Below, piece after piece: positions 1-8,050 of a stretch of 44,995 nucleotides of DNA. The notes below the pieces were generated by a model. The model was given only the letters and a program-made list of their open reading frames with translations. It was not told where the DNA came from and did no database searches. The stretch's first letter is position 1; each line of letters begins with the position of its first letter. Made by a program: the position numbers and the translations under genes. The DNA comes from CAXQZU01 sp964228555 (GTDB lineage: Bacteria; Planctomycetota; PLA2; JAEUHO01): the NCBI GenBank assembly GCA_964228555.1, contig CAXQZU010000029.1:1-44995 (forward strand), in the 5' to 3' direction.

Positions 1-2130
1 CTCGTGCAGGCCATCCGGGGCCGTGTCGCTCGCGACACGATCATCGATGCCGTGCACGACGAGGTCGTCGTGAAGGAGAACGAGCTCATCACCGACGACA
101 TCGCGCGCCGGCTCGAGGAGCTGCAGTACACGAAGGTGCGCGTGCGGTCGCCGCTGACCTGCGAGAGCGCGCGCGGCATCTGCCAGCTGTGCTACGGCAT
201 GGACCTCTCGCGCGGCCGGCTGGTCGAGCAGGGCCTGGCCGTGGGCATCATCGCGGCGCAGTCGATCGGCGAGCCCGGCACGCAGCTCACGATGCGTACC
301 TTCCACATCGGCGGCACGGCCAAGCTGGACATCGCCGGGCCCACCGAGGTCAAGGCCAAGGAGTCGGGCAGCGTGCGCATCCCGCGCTCGGTGCGCCTGG
401 TGCCTGCCCCGGACGCCCCGGGCTGGAAGATCTGCCTCACGCGCGGTGCCACGGTCGAGATCCTCAGCGCCAACAGCGCGCCCAAGCTGCAGGACCTGCC
501 CTACGGGTCGCGCACGCAGCTGGAGGATGGCAGCCTGGTCAAGAAGGAGCAGGTCCTGATCCAGAAGGACGCCTTCTACACCCCGCTGCTGAGCGAGGTG
601 CGCGGGTGGATCCGCTGGGACGGCCTCGAGCTCAACCGCACCTACAAGGAGGAGGTGGACCGCAAGACGGGCACCACCGCCACCGTGGTGCTGGAGCGCA
701 GCGGCGACATGCAGCCCACGCTCATCGTGGAGACCTCGGCGCTGAGGCTGCGCCGCACGGAGGGCAGCAGCAAGTCCTCCAAGCCGTCCTATCCGTGGAC
801 GCTGTCGCTGGGCGAAACGCCGGCCCGCGGGCGTGATGCCGTGGCGTCGCCCGTGGACCTCGAGCAGCTGCGCCAGGCCCTCAGCGGGCTGGACGTGCTG
901 GTGCACGTGCAACCGGACGACAAGAAGCCGGTGTACGGCACCCGCGTGCTGCGCCTGCGCAAGCAGGGCCCCGGGGTCGTCACGGCCGCCGACCTGCAGG
1001 TGCTGGGCCCGTCGGGCGAGGTGGAGGGGGCCACGGGCCGCGCGGACAGCAGCGGCCTCGTCGTGGATCCCAACATCGAGATCCTGAGCAAGGACGTCGT
1101 GATCTGCGAGCTCGCCGCCAAGGAGGAGCTCGTGCTCGAGGTGCGCGACGTGGCCCTGGAGCGTCGCGCGCTGGCTCACTACGCCCTGCCGGCGACGGCG
1201 GAGCTCGCCAAGGGCACGCAGCGGGGCGATCCCGTCCTGCCCGGCAAGGTGCTGGCCAAGATCCCGATGGCTGCGCAGCGTACGCAGGACATCACGGGTG
1301 GCCTGCCGCGCATCACCGAGGTGTACGAGGCCCGCAAGCCGCGCAACGCGGCCACGCTGGCGCGCATCGACGGCGTGGTGGAGCTGGGCGAGAAGAAGCG
1401 CGGCAAGCGCAGCATCCTCGTCCGGGCCGAGGGCGGCCAGGCCGAGGAGCACGCCGTGCCGGCGGGCAGCCATCTGCTCGTCCACTCGGGCATGGAGGTC
1501 CGCGCGGGGGATGCCCTCGTCGAGGGCGACCGCGTGCCGCAAGACGTGCTGGCCATCAGCGGCGTGGAGGCCCTGCAGGACTACCTGCTGACCGAGGCGC
1601 AGAAGGTCTACCGGGCCCAGAACGTCACCATCGACGACAAGCACCACGAGATCATCATCGCGCAGATGCTGCGCAAGGTGCGCGTGACGGATCCGGGCGA
1701 CACCGAGCTGCTGCGTGACAGCCGGGTGGACAAGTTCACCCTGCGCAAGAAGAACGAGGCCGCGCACGCCTCGGGCCTCAAGCCGGCGAAGTCCGACCCC
1801 GTCCTGATGGGCATCACGAAGGCCTCGCTGCAGAGCGACTCCTTCATCTCGGCGGCCTCCTTCCAGGAGACCACCAAGACGCTGTCCGAGGCGGCCCTGC
1901 AGGGTCGCGTGGACGAGCTCGTCGGCCTCAAGGAGAACGTGATCCTGGGCCACCTCATCCCGGCCGGCACCGGCTTCCGCGCCTACGTGCGCACGCGGGT
2001 GCAGAAGAACATCCCGCTGGAGGAGACCGTGGCGGGCTACGCCGAGGTGCCCGAGAACCTCGAGGCCCTCAAGGAGCTCAAGGACCTGCTGGGTGGTGGC
2101 CCCGAGGCCGCCACGCCGCCGGCGTCCTAG
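1..2130 (+). CDS. rpoC: RNA polymerase beta' subunit, 3' part
   Basis: This is the C-terminal 709 residues of the beta' subunit of RNA polymerase; the gene begins before the window and the reading frame is open from base 1. Three of the four cysteines of the second zinc site are visible at fragment residues 54, 61 and 64. They are followed by the nearly invariant block AAQSIGEPGTQLTMRTFHIG of the trigger-loop region. The stretch around AAQRTQDITGGLPRITEVYE and the closing ITKASLQSDSFISAASFQET and LIPAGTGF motifs are canonical. It ends at TAG 142 bases before rpsL, the usual rpoBC-rpsL order. The apparent GTG at base 4 is internal, not a start. Confidence 0.98.
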   Translation, partial: LVQAIRGRVARDTIIDAVHDEVVVKENELITDDIARRLEELQYTKVRVRSPLTCESARGICQLCYGMDLSRGRLVEQGLAVGIIAAQSIGEPGTQLTMRTFHIGGTAKLDIAGPTEVKAKESGSVRIPRSVRLVPAPDAPGWKICLTRGATVEILSANSAPKLQDLPYGSRTQLEDGSLVKKEQVLIQKDAFYTPLLSEVRGWIRWDGLELNRTYKEEVDRKTGTTATVVLERSGDMQPTLIVETSALRLRRTEGSSKSSKPSYPWTLSLGETPARGRDAVASPVDLEQLRQALSGLDVLVHVQPDDKKPVYGTRVLRLRKQGPGVVTAADLQVLGPSGEVEGATGRADSSGLVVDPNIEILSKDVVICELAAKEELVLEVRDVALERRALAHYALPATAELAKGTQRGDPVLPGKVLAKIPMAAQRTQDITGGLPRITEVYEARKPRNAATLARIDGVVELGEKKRGKRSILVRAEGGQAEEHAVPAGSHLLVHSGMEVRAGDALVEGDRVPQDVLAISGVEALQDYLLTEAQKVYRAQNVTIDDKHHEIIIAQMLRKVRVTDPGDTELLRDSRVDKFTLRKKNEAAHASGLKPAKSDPVLMGITKASLQSDSFISAASFQETTKTLSEAALQGRVDELVGLKENVILGHLIPAGTGFRAYVRTRVQKNIPLEETVAGYAEVPENLEALKELKDLLGGGPEAATPPAS

Positions 2131-2157
2131 GCCCCGGGACGGCGTCCTGCGCCCGGG

Positions 2158-2188
2158 CCCCTGCCTGCGCCGTGTGGCGGGGCAGGGG
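2158..2188 (+). terminator. GC-rich hairpin after rpoC
   Basis: CCCCTGCC at 2158-2165 pairs perfectly with GGCAGGGG at 2181-2188 across a 15-base loop. It lies 27 bases after the rpoC stop and before the rpsL promoter, so it is a plausible end of the rpoBC transcript. There is no T run, so whether it terminates on its own is uncertain. Confidence 0.5.
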
Positions 2189-2218
2189 GCCGTGGGCTCG
2201 GGCTGCCCCCGCCAAGGC

Positions 2219-2247
2219 TTCCCGCGGGCCCCGGACGGGCCTACCCT
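2219..2247 (+). promoter_or_regulatory. Candidate promoter of rpsL-rpsG
   Basis: TTCCCG (2219-2224), a 17-base spacer, then TACCCT (2242-2247). The -10 matches the TACCCT element seen before rpmI, thrS and pheS. The predicted leader is about 25 bases, pyrimidine-rich, and lacks a clear Shine-Dalgarno sequence. Confidence 0.5.
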
Positions 2248-2272
2248 CTCCCGCTTACCCCCGGAACTCCCC

Positions 2273-2644
2273 ATGCCGACGATCAACCAGCTCGTGCGCC
2301 GCGGTCGCAAGCAGCAGACCAGCCGCACCAAGAGCCCCGTGCTCGAGGCCTGCCCGCAGAAGCGCGGCGTGTGCCTCTCGGTGCGCACGATGACGCCCAA
2401 GAAGCCGAACTCGGCGCTGCGCAAGATCGCCCGCGTGCGCCTCTCGAACAACCGCGAGATCACGGCCTACATCCCCGGCGAGGGCCACAACCTGCAGGAG
2501 CACAGCATCGTGCTGATCCGCGGTGGTCGCGTGCGCGACCTGCCTGGTGTCCGCTACCACATCGTGCGCGGCACGCTGGACGCGTCGGGTGTCGAGGGCC
2601 GCAAGCAGCAGCGCTCGAAGTACGGTCAGAAGAAGGGCAAGTAA
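2273..2644 (+). CDS. rpsL: 30S ribosomal protein S12
   Basis: S12 sits at the decoding centre of the small subunit and monitors codon-anticodon pairing. The 123-residue protein has the usual length and the conserved PKKPNSALRK loop, with Lys43 and Lys44 intact. The second decoding loop reads GGRVRDLPGVRYH, so residue 88 (CGC codon at 2534-2536) is Arg rather than Lys; numbering matches E. coli with Met as 1. Lys88Arg is a known streptomycin-resistance change in other bacteria. The ATG was chosen because the protein begins there in the family (MPTINQLVR). No strong Shine-Dalgarno sequence precedes it. rpsG follows 12 bases downstream. Confidence 0.98.
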   Translation: MPTINQLVRRGRKQQTSRTKSPVLEACPQKRGVCLSVRTMTPKKPNSALRKIARVRLSNNREITAYIPGEGHNLQEHSIVLIRGGRVRDLPGVRYHIVRGTLDASGVEGRKQQRSKYGQKKGK

Positions 2645-2656
2645 GGGGAGGCTCCG

Positions 2657-3133
<477 letters not shown>

Positions 3134-3142
3134 CGAGAGGCC

Positions 3143-3220
3143 GCCGCCCTGCGGGGCGGCGCCCGTGACGCCCGCACGGCTGCGGGCTCCCTGCGGCCCG
3201 GGAGCGCACGCTCCCGGGCC
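3143..3220 (+). terminator. Two strong hairpins between rpsG and fusA
   Basis: The first hairpin is GCCGCCC-TGCG-GGGCGGC (3143-3160). The second is an 11-bp perfect stem, GGCCCGGGAGC with its complement and a GCAC loop (3195-3220). Neither is followed by a T run. They may end or attenuate the rpsL-rpsG transcript, or be a translational control element for the EF-G gene. Confidence 0.5.
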
Positions 3221-3286
3221 GTGTCGCAGGCAGCCGGCATCCGGTCCGGCCGGGGTGCCGGGGGGATGGGTGGCTACAACGGCTCC

Positions 3287-5350
3287 ATGCCGCAGCCTGC
3301 TCCCGTCCTTGCCCGGTTGCGAAACTTCGGCATCTGCGCCCACATCGACGCGGGCAAGACCACCGTCTCCGAGCGCATCCTGTTCTACACAGGCAAGGAG
3401 CACGCGATGGGGGAGGTGCACGAGGGCAGCGCCAAGATGGACTACCTGCCCGAGGAGCAGGAGCGCGGCATCACGATCACGGCTGCGGCGACGACCATCG
3501 GCTGGCGGGACCACGTGCTCAACCTGATCGACACGCCCGGCCACGTGGACTTCACGGCCGAGGTGGAGCGCAGCCTGCGCGTGCTGGACGGCGCCGTGGT
3601 GGTGTTCGACGCCGTGAGCGGCGTGGAAGCGCAGTCGGAGACCGTGTGGCGGCAGGCCGACCGGTACCGGGTGCCGCGCCTGTGCTTCATCAACAAGATG
3701 GACCGCGGCGGAGCCGACTTCGACGCCGCCGTGGCCTCCATACGGCAGCGCCTGGGCGCCTCCGTGGCCGTCGTGGCGCGCCCGCTGGGACGCGGCGACT
3801 CCTTCGAGGGCGTCATGGACCTGGTGTCGCGCGAGTTGGTGCGCTTCACCGGCGACCAGGGGCGCACCGTGACGCGCAGCGCCCTGCCGGACGCGCTGGT
3901 GGAGGAGGCCGAGCTGCATCGCGGCGAGCTGGTCGAGGCGCTGGCCGACCACGACGATGCGCTGGCGGAGCGCTACCTGGCCGGCGCCGACATCGGGCCG
4001 GAGGAGCTGCGCGCTGCGCTGCGCCGGGCGACGCTGGCCACGCGGCTGTTCCCGGTGCTGTGCGGCGCGGCGCTGCGCAACGTGGGCGTCCAGATGCTCC
4101 TGGACGGCGTCGTGGACTGGCTCCCCAGCCCGCTGGACGTGGCGGAGGTGCAGGGCCAGGATCCGGCCGACCCGGCGCGCCAGCGGCCCGTGCGCCCCGA
4201 CCCGTCGGCGCCCCTGTGCGCGCTGGTCTTCAAGATCCTCACCGACGCCCACGGCGACCTGACCTTCGTGCGCGTGTACGCCGGGACCCTGCAGCAGGGC
4301 CAGGGGCTCTGGAACCCACGCCTTGCCAAGCACGAGCGGGCCATGCGCCTGCTGCGCATGCACGCCAACGAGCGGGAGCCCGTGGAGCAGGCCGGTCCGG
4401 GCGAGATCGTGGCGCTCGTGGGCCCGCGCCTGTCGGCCACGGGCGACACGCTCTGCGACAAGGCCCAGCCCCTCGTGCTCGAGCCCATCCGCTTCCCGCC
4501 CCCCGTGATCTCGATGGCCATCGAGCCGCGCACCAACGCGGACCGGGACCGCCTGCACGAGGCGCTGGCCCGGCTCGCCCGCGAGGACCCCACCTTCGTG
4601 ACCAGCCAGCACGAGGAGACCGGCCAGACCATCATCTCGGGCATGGGGGAGCTGCACCTCGAGGTGCTCAAGAACCGCCTCGTGCGGGACTTCGGCATCG
4701 AGGCCAACGTGGGCGCGCCGCGCGTGTCCTACCGCCAGACCGTGCGCGGCCGGGCGGAGGCCACCCACCGCTTCGAGCGACTCGTGGCCGGCAAGCCCCA
4801 GCAGGCCGAGGTGCGGCTGGCCGTGGAGGCCCTGCCCGGCGGTGGGGGCCTCGAGGTGCTCTCGAGCGTGCCGGCCGGCGCGCTGGAGGCGCGCTACGTG
4901 GCGGCGGCCCTGGAGGGGGCCCGCTTCGCCGTGCAGGGGGGGCTGGGCTTCCCGATGGTGGACCTGCGCGTGACCCTGGCCGGCGGCCGGGCCCACGAGA
5001 CCGAGAGCAGCGAGATGGCCTTCCAGGCCGCGGCGGGGGAGGCCTTCCGCCAGGCCGCCGAACAGGCCGGCCTGGTCCTGCTCGAGCCCGTGATGCGCTT
5101 CGAGGTGAGCACGCCCAACGACTTCGTGGGCCCCGTGACCGCCGACCTGGTGCGCCGGGGCGCCTTGCTGGAGGGCGATGACCTGCGTGGCGACCTGCGC
5201 CTGATCCGGGGCTCGGTGCCCTTGGCCCGGATGTTCGGCTACAGCACGGCCGTCCGCAGCCTCACCCAGGGCCGGGCGGGCTACAGCATGGAGCCGGCGG
5301 GCTACGCACCGGCACCGCCCGAGGTGGCCGCCCAGCTGCTGATGTCATAG
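3287..5350 (+). CDS. fusA: Elongation factor G (divergent form)
   Basis: This is a translational GTPase of the EF-G family that moves tRNAs and mRNA during elongation or helps recycle ribosomes. G motifs are intact: AHIDAGKT at residues 18-25, then RGITIT, DTPGH and NKMD. Domain II to V features follow, including a domain IV tip histidine in AHETESSEMAF and the C-terminal MFGYSTAVRSLTQGRAGYSME. The usual domain IV loop GGRGQYGHV is replaced by AGKPQQAEV, so this may belong to one of the paralogous EF-G subfamilies described in planctomycetes and spirochaetes. The start at ATG 3287 gives 687 residues with the normal N-terminus; ATG 3266 or GTG 3221 would add unconserved residues. TACAAC ends 6 bases before the ATG, hinting at a leaderless start. 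No tuf gene follows. Confidence 0.9.
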   Translation: MPQPAPVLARLRNFGICAHIDAGKTTVSERILFYTGKEHAMGEVHEGSAKMDYLPEEQERGITITAAATTIGWRDHVLNLIDTPGHVDFTAEVERSLRVLDGAVVVFDAVSGVEAQSETVWRQADRYRVPRLCFINKMDRGGADFDAAVASIRQRLGASVAVVARPLGRGDSFEGVMDLVSRELVRFTGDQGRTVTRSALPDALVEEAELHRGELVEALADHDDALAERYLAGADIGPEELRAALRRATLATRLFPVLCGAALRNVGVQMLLDGVVDWLPSPLDVAEVQGQDPADPARQRPVRPDPSAPLCALVFKILTDAHGDLTFVRVYAGTLQQGQGLWNPRLAKHERAMRLLRMHANEREPVEQAGPGEIVALVGPRLSATGDTLCDKAQPLVLEPIRFPPPVISMAIEPRTNADRDRLHEALARLAREDPTFVTSQHEETGQTIISGMGELHLEVLKNRLVRDFGIEANVGAPRVSYRQTVRGRAEATHRFERLVAGKPQQAEVRLAVEALPGGGGLEVLSSVPAGALEARYVAAALEGARFAVQGGLGFPMVDLRVTLAGGRAHETESSEMAFQAAAGEAFRQAAEQAGLVLLEPVMRFEVSTPNDFVGPVTADLVRRGALLEGDDLRGDLRLIRGSVPLARMFGYSTAVRSLTQGRAGYSMEPAGYAPAPPEVAAQLLMS

Positions 5351-5390
5351 TTAGCACGATGTAAGGTATCAGGCAGGGCGGGGTGGGGCC

Positions 5391-5433
5391 GGGGACCCGC
5401 ACCCGTGACCTGCCCTGACGGGGTGCGGGCCCC
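5391..5433 (+). terminator. Terminator-like hairpin after fusA
   Basis: GGGG-A-CCCGCACCC (5391-5404) pairs with GGGTGCGGG-CCCC (5421-5433), a 13-bp stem with one bulged A. It lies 41 bases after the fusA stop, between the str-type unit and the S10 promoter. No T run follows. Confidence 0.6.
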
Positions 5434-5477
5434 TCCCCGAGGCGTGCGTCGAGGCCGAGGAACAGCCCCGCCAAGCC

Positions 5478-5505
5478 TTGCGGGTGCGACGGGTGCCCGT
5501 ACCTT
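5478..5505 (+). promoter_or_regulatory. Candidate promoter of the S10-spc operon
   Basis: TTGCGG (5478-5483), a 16-base spacer, then TACCTT (5500-5505). It is the only convincing promoter before the long ribosomal protein run that continues to rpsM. It leaves a leader of about 110 bases before rpsJ. Confidence 0.6.
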
Positions 5506-5535
5506 CCGCCCTTCCGCCTCGTTTCCCCGGTGCGT

Positions 5536-5597
5536 GTCCTAGCCGGACAGACCTCTGGGGCAAGAGGGGCGGAGCCTTCGCCGCGGCGACAGGCCGC
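5536..5597 (+). promoter_or_regulatory. Structured leader of rpsJ
   Basis: Three consecutive hairpins lie in the predicted 5' UTR: GTCC-TAGCC-GGAC (5536-5548), CCTCT-GGGGCA-AGAGG (5552-5567), and an 8-bp stem GCCTTCGC closed by CGCG with one bulged C (core 5574-5594) extended by GCG/CGC. S10 operons in other bacteria are controlled by a ribosomal protein binding the leader, L4 in E. coli. That this leader is such a switch is inference. Confidence 0.45.
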
Positions 5598-5625
5598 AGT
5601 TCCCCCTGTCCCAGGACCACGCCCG

Positions 5626-5934
5626 ATGCGTACGCAGCACATCAAGATCCGCATGGAGGCCTACGACCACGAGGCGCTCGACAAGAGCGCCAGCGAGCTG
5701 GTCGACACGGCCAAGCGCACCGGCGCGCGCGTGACGGGTCCCGTGCCGCTGCCCACGCGCATCGAGCGGTACACCGTGCTGCGCTCGCCGCACATCGACA
5801 AGAAGAGCCGCGAGCAGTTCGAGATCCGCACGCACAAGCGCATCCTCTTCATCAGCGAGACGACGGCGAAGACGGTGGACGCGATCAGCAAGCTGAACCT
5901 GCCCGCCGGCGTCGACGTGAAGATCGAGGCTTGA
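5626..5934 (+). CDS. rpsJ: 30S ribosomal protein S10
   Basis: S10 is a 30S head protein; in other bacteria it is also the NusE transcription antitermination factor that acts with boxA sites, which is relevant because this window has a boxA-bearing rRNA operon. The 102-residue protein has the family length and the conserved GPVPLPTRIERYTVLRSPHI and RTHKRIL blocks. ATG 5626 matches the family N-terminus; a longer GTG frame from 5530 would add about 32 unconserved residues. It is followed after only 4 bases by rplD, not by rplC as is usual. Confidence 0.98.
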   Translation: MRTQHIKIRMEAYDHEALDKSASELVDTAKRTGARVTGPVPLPTRIERYTVLRSPHIDKKSREQFEIRTHKRILFISETTAKTVDAISKLNLPAGVDVKIEA

Positions 5935-5938
5935 TCCC

Positions 5939-6595
5939 ATGAGCAAGACCAGCATCAAGTCGCTGCGGGACGGCAAGGTGGGGCAGGCCAGCCTCGACAC
6001 GTCGTTCCTCGCCACCGCCACGCGCCCGGCCGTGCTGCGCGAGGCCGTGCTGATGTTCGAGGCCAACCGCCGCGTGGGCACCGCCGACACGAAGACGCGT
6101 GCCGAGGTGGCCGGCTCGACGAAGAAGCTCTACAAGCAGAAGCACACCGGCCGCGCCCGTCACGGCGACAAGAAGGCGCCCAGCTTCCGCAAGGGCGGCG
6201 TGGCCCACGGCCCGCACCCGCGCGACTACCGCCAGTTCATGCCGCGCCGCGGCAAGGTCGAGGCGCTGCGCGTCGCCCTGGCCGGCAAGGCCGCCGACGG
6301 CCAGGTCGTGGCCTGGTCGGGCGCCTCGCTGCCCAAGCCCTCCACGAAGGCGGTGGTGGCCGCGCTCGCCGCGCTGGGCGCCGAGGGCGGGGCCCTGCTG
6401 GTGGCGGGCGGCAAGGTGGACCGCAACCTGCTCCTGAGCGTGCGCAACCTCGACCGCGTGCGGGCCCTGCCCGCCTCCGACGTGAACGCCCGCGACCTCG
6501 TGGCGCACCGCTACACGGTGCTGCTCGATGGCGGCTTCGAGGCGCTGCGCGACCGTCTGGCCGCTGCCACGGCTGGGGAAGGGAAGGCCTCGTGA
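5939..6595 (+). CDS. rplD: 50S ribosomal protein L4
   Basis: L4 is a 50S protein whose extended loop lines the peptide exit tunnel. The 218-residue protein has the tunnel-loop signature KKLYKQKHTGRARHGDKKAP followed by RKGGVAHGPHPRDYRQFMPR. In most bacteria rplC separates rpsJ and rplD; here the gap is 4 bases and no L3-like sequence is fused to either gene. The stop overlaps the next start as GTGA, indicating translational coupling. L4 represses its own operon in E. coli, so the structured rpsJ leader is a candidate target (inference). Confidence 0.97.
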   Translation: MSKTSIKSLRDGKVGQASLDTSFLATATRPAVLREAVLMFEANRRVGTADTKTRAEVAGSTKKLYKQKHTGRARHGDKKAPSFRKGGVAHGPHPRDYRQFMPRRGKVEALRVALAGKAADGQVVAWSGASLPKPSTKAVVAALAALGAEGGALLVAGGKVDRNLLLSVRNLDRVRALPASDVNARDLVAHRYTVLLDGGFEALRDRLAAATAGEGKAS

Positions 6596-6870
6596 AGTCC
6601 CAGGACGTCCTGCTCCGCCCGCTGGTGACCGAGAAGTCGCTGCGCCGCGCCGAGCGCGAGCACACCTACACCTTCGAGGTGGCGGTGGGCGCCAACAAGG
6701 CGCAGATCCGCGACGCCATCCAGCGCACCTTCAAGGTGACCGTGACCAGCGTGCGCACCCAGCGCGCCGAGGGCAAGCTGCGTCGCATGGGCCGCTGGAC
6801 CGGCCGTGCGGCGGACTGCAAGAAGGCGATCGTCAGCGTCAAGCCTGGCGACTCCATCGAGTTCGTCTAG
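6592..6870 (+). CDS. rplW: 50S ribosomal protein L23
   Basis: L23 sits at the tunnel exit and is the docking site for trigger factor and signal recognition particle. The 92 residues include RPLVTEKS near the N-terminus and the basic loop LRRMGRWTGR typical of the family. GTG is the start, overlapping the rplD stop as GTGA and preceded by GGGGAAGGG. rplB starts 28 bases downstream. Confidence 0.97.
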   Translation: MKSQDVLLRPLVTEKSLRRAEREHTYTFEVAVGANKAQIRDAIQRTFKVTVTSVRTQRAEGKLRRMGRWTGRAADCKKAIVSVKPGDSIEFV

Positions 6871-6898
6871 CGGCCCGGACAGGAAGAGGAGACCGACC

Positions 6899-7747
6899 AT
6901 GCCCATCCGCCGCGTACGGCCCACGTCGAACGGACGCCGCAGCATCACGTTCCTGGACACCAGCGACCTGACGAAGAAGCGCCCCGAGCGCGCGCTCGTC
7001 GAGGGCCTGCGCAAGCACGGCGGCCGCAACAACCTCGGCCGCGTCACGACGCGCTTCCGCGGCGGTGGGTCGCGCCGCCTGTGGCGCCGCATCGACTGGT
7101 TCCGTGGCGACAAGGACGGCGTGGCAGCCAAGGTCGTGGCGCACGAGTACGACCCGAACCGCAACGCGCGCCTCCACCTCCTCGAGTACGCCGACGGCGA
7201 GCGCCGCTACGTGCTGGCCACGCACGGCGTGGAGGTGGGTGCCACGGTCACCAACGGCCCCAAGGCCGAGCCCAAGCCCGGCAACTGCCTCACCCTCGAG
7301 AGCATCCCGGTGGGCCTGCCCATCCACAGCCTCGAGCTCACGCCCGGCAAGGGTGCGCAGCTCGCGCGCGGTGCCGGTGCCATGTGCACGCTGTCGGGCA
7401 AGGAGGGCGACTGGGCCCTCATCACGCTGCCGTCGGGCGAGATGCGCCGCGTGCTGCTGGCCTGCCGGGCCACCGTCGGCCAGGTCGGCAACCTGGACGC
7501 CAACCTCGTGGTGGGCGGCAAGGCGGGCCGTACGCGCTGGCGCGGGCGCCGCTCGCACGGCCGTGGCTCGGCCCAGAACCCGGTCAGCCACCCGATGGGT
7601 GGTGGCGAGGGCCGCCGCAACGGCGGTCGCCACCCGGTGAGCAAGTGGGGCGTCCTGAGCAAGGGCGGCAACACCCGCAACATGAAGAAGTCGTCCAACC
7701 GTCGCATCGTGCGTGGCCGTCGCCGTGGCCCGCGCGTGGGGAGGTAG
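6899..7747 (+). CDS. rplB: 50S ribosomal protein L2
   Basis: L2 is a core 50S protein close to the peptidyl transferase centre. The 282-residue protein has normal length and ends in the basic GRRRGPRVGR tail. The most conserved segment, NPVDHPHGGGEGR in E. coli, reads NPVSHPMGGGEGR. His231 (E. coli His229) is kept, but the flanking Asp and second His are Ser230 and Met233. I recall similar variants in planctomycetes, so this may be a lineage trait. ATG 6899 follows a good AGGAG; the longer upstream frame overlaps rplW and is not conserved. The next gene starts 3 bases after the stop. Confidence 0.97.
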   Translation: MPIRRVRPTSNGRRSITFLDTSDLTKKRPERALVEGLRKHGGRNNLGRVTTRFRGGGSRRLWRRIDWFRGDKDGVAAKVVAHEYDPNRNARLHLLEYADGERRYVLATHGVEVGATVTNGPKAEPKPGNCLTLESIPVGLPIHSLELTPGKGAQLARGAGAMCTLSGKEGDWALITLPSGEMRRVLLACRATVGQVGNLDANLVVGGKAGRTRWRGRRSHGRGSAQNPVSHPMGGGEGRRNGGRHPVSKWGVLSKGGNTRNMKKSSNRRIVRGRRRGPRVGR

Positions 7748-7750
7748 CCC

Positions 7751-8047
7751 ATGGGGCGTAGCGTCAAGAAGGGCCCCTACGTCGACGAGCGCCTGCTCGG
7801 CCGCGTGGAGAAGCTCAACGAGTCTGGCCGCAAGGAGCCGATCAAGACCTGGTCGCGCCGCACCTTCATCGTGCCCGAGTTCGTCGGCCACACCTTCATG
7901 GTCCACAACGGCCGCGCCTTCCTGCGCGTGTACGTGACCGAGGACATGGTCGGCCACAAGCTTGGCGAGTTCGCCCCGACGCGCCTCTTCCGCGCCCACA
8001 CGGTCGCGGCGGCGAAGGTCGAGGGCGAGGCTGCGGGAGGCGCATAG
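7751..8047 (+). CDS. rpsS: 30S ribosomal protein S19
   Basis: S19 is a 30S head protein that contacts S13 and the A-site finger of 23S rRNA. The 98 residues show the typical KKGPYVDERLL start, TWSRRTFIVPEFVGHTFMVHNG and GHKLGEFAPTR. It begins at ATG 7751 in a TAGCCCATG junction with rplB, with the ribosome binding site GGGGAGG inside the end of rplB. A short Ala/Gly-rich tail is present. Confidence 0.97.
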   Translation: MGRSVKKGPYVDERLLGRVEKLNESGRKEPIKTWSRRTFIVPEFVGHTFMVHNGRAFLRVYVTEDMVGHKLGEFAPTRLFRAHTVAAAKVEGEAAGGA

Positions 8048-8050
8048 CCC

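Noticed and set aside
3221..3286. Longer EF-G start at GTG 3221 or ATG 3266
   Set aside because: The added residues are not part of the EF-G family and overlap hairpin sequence; ATG 3287 leads straight into the conserved N-terminus.
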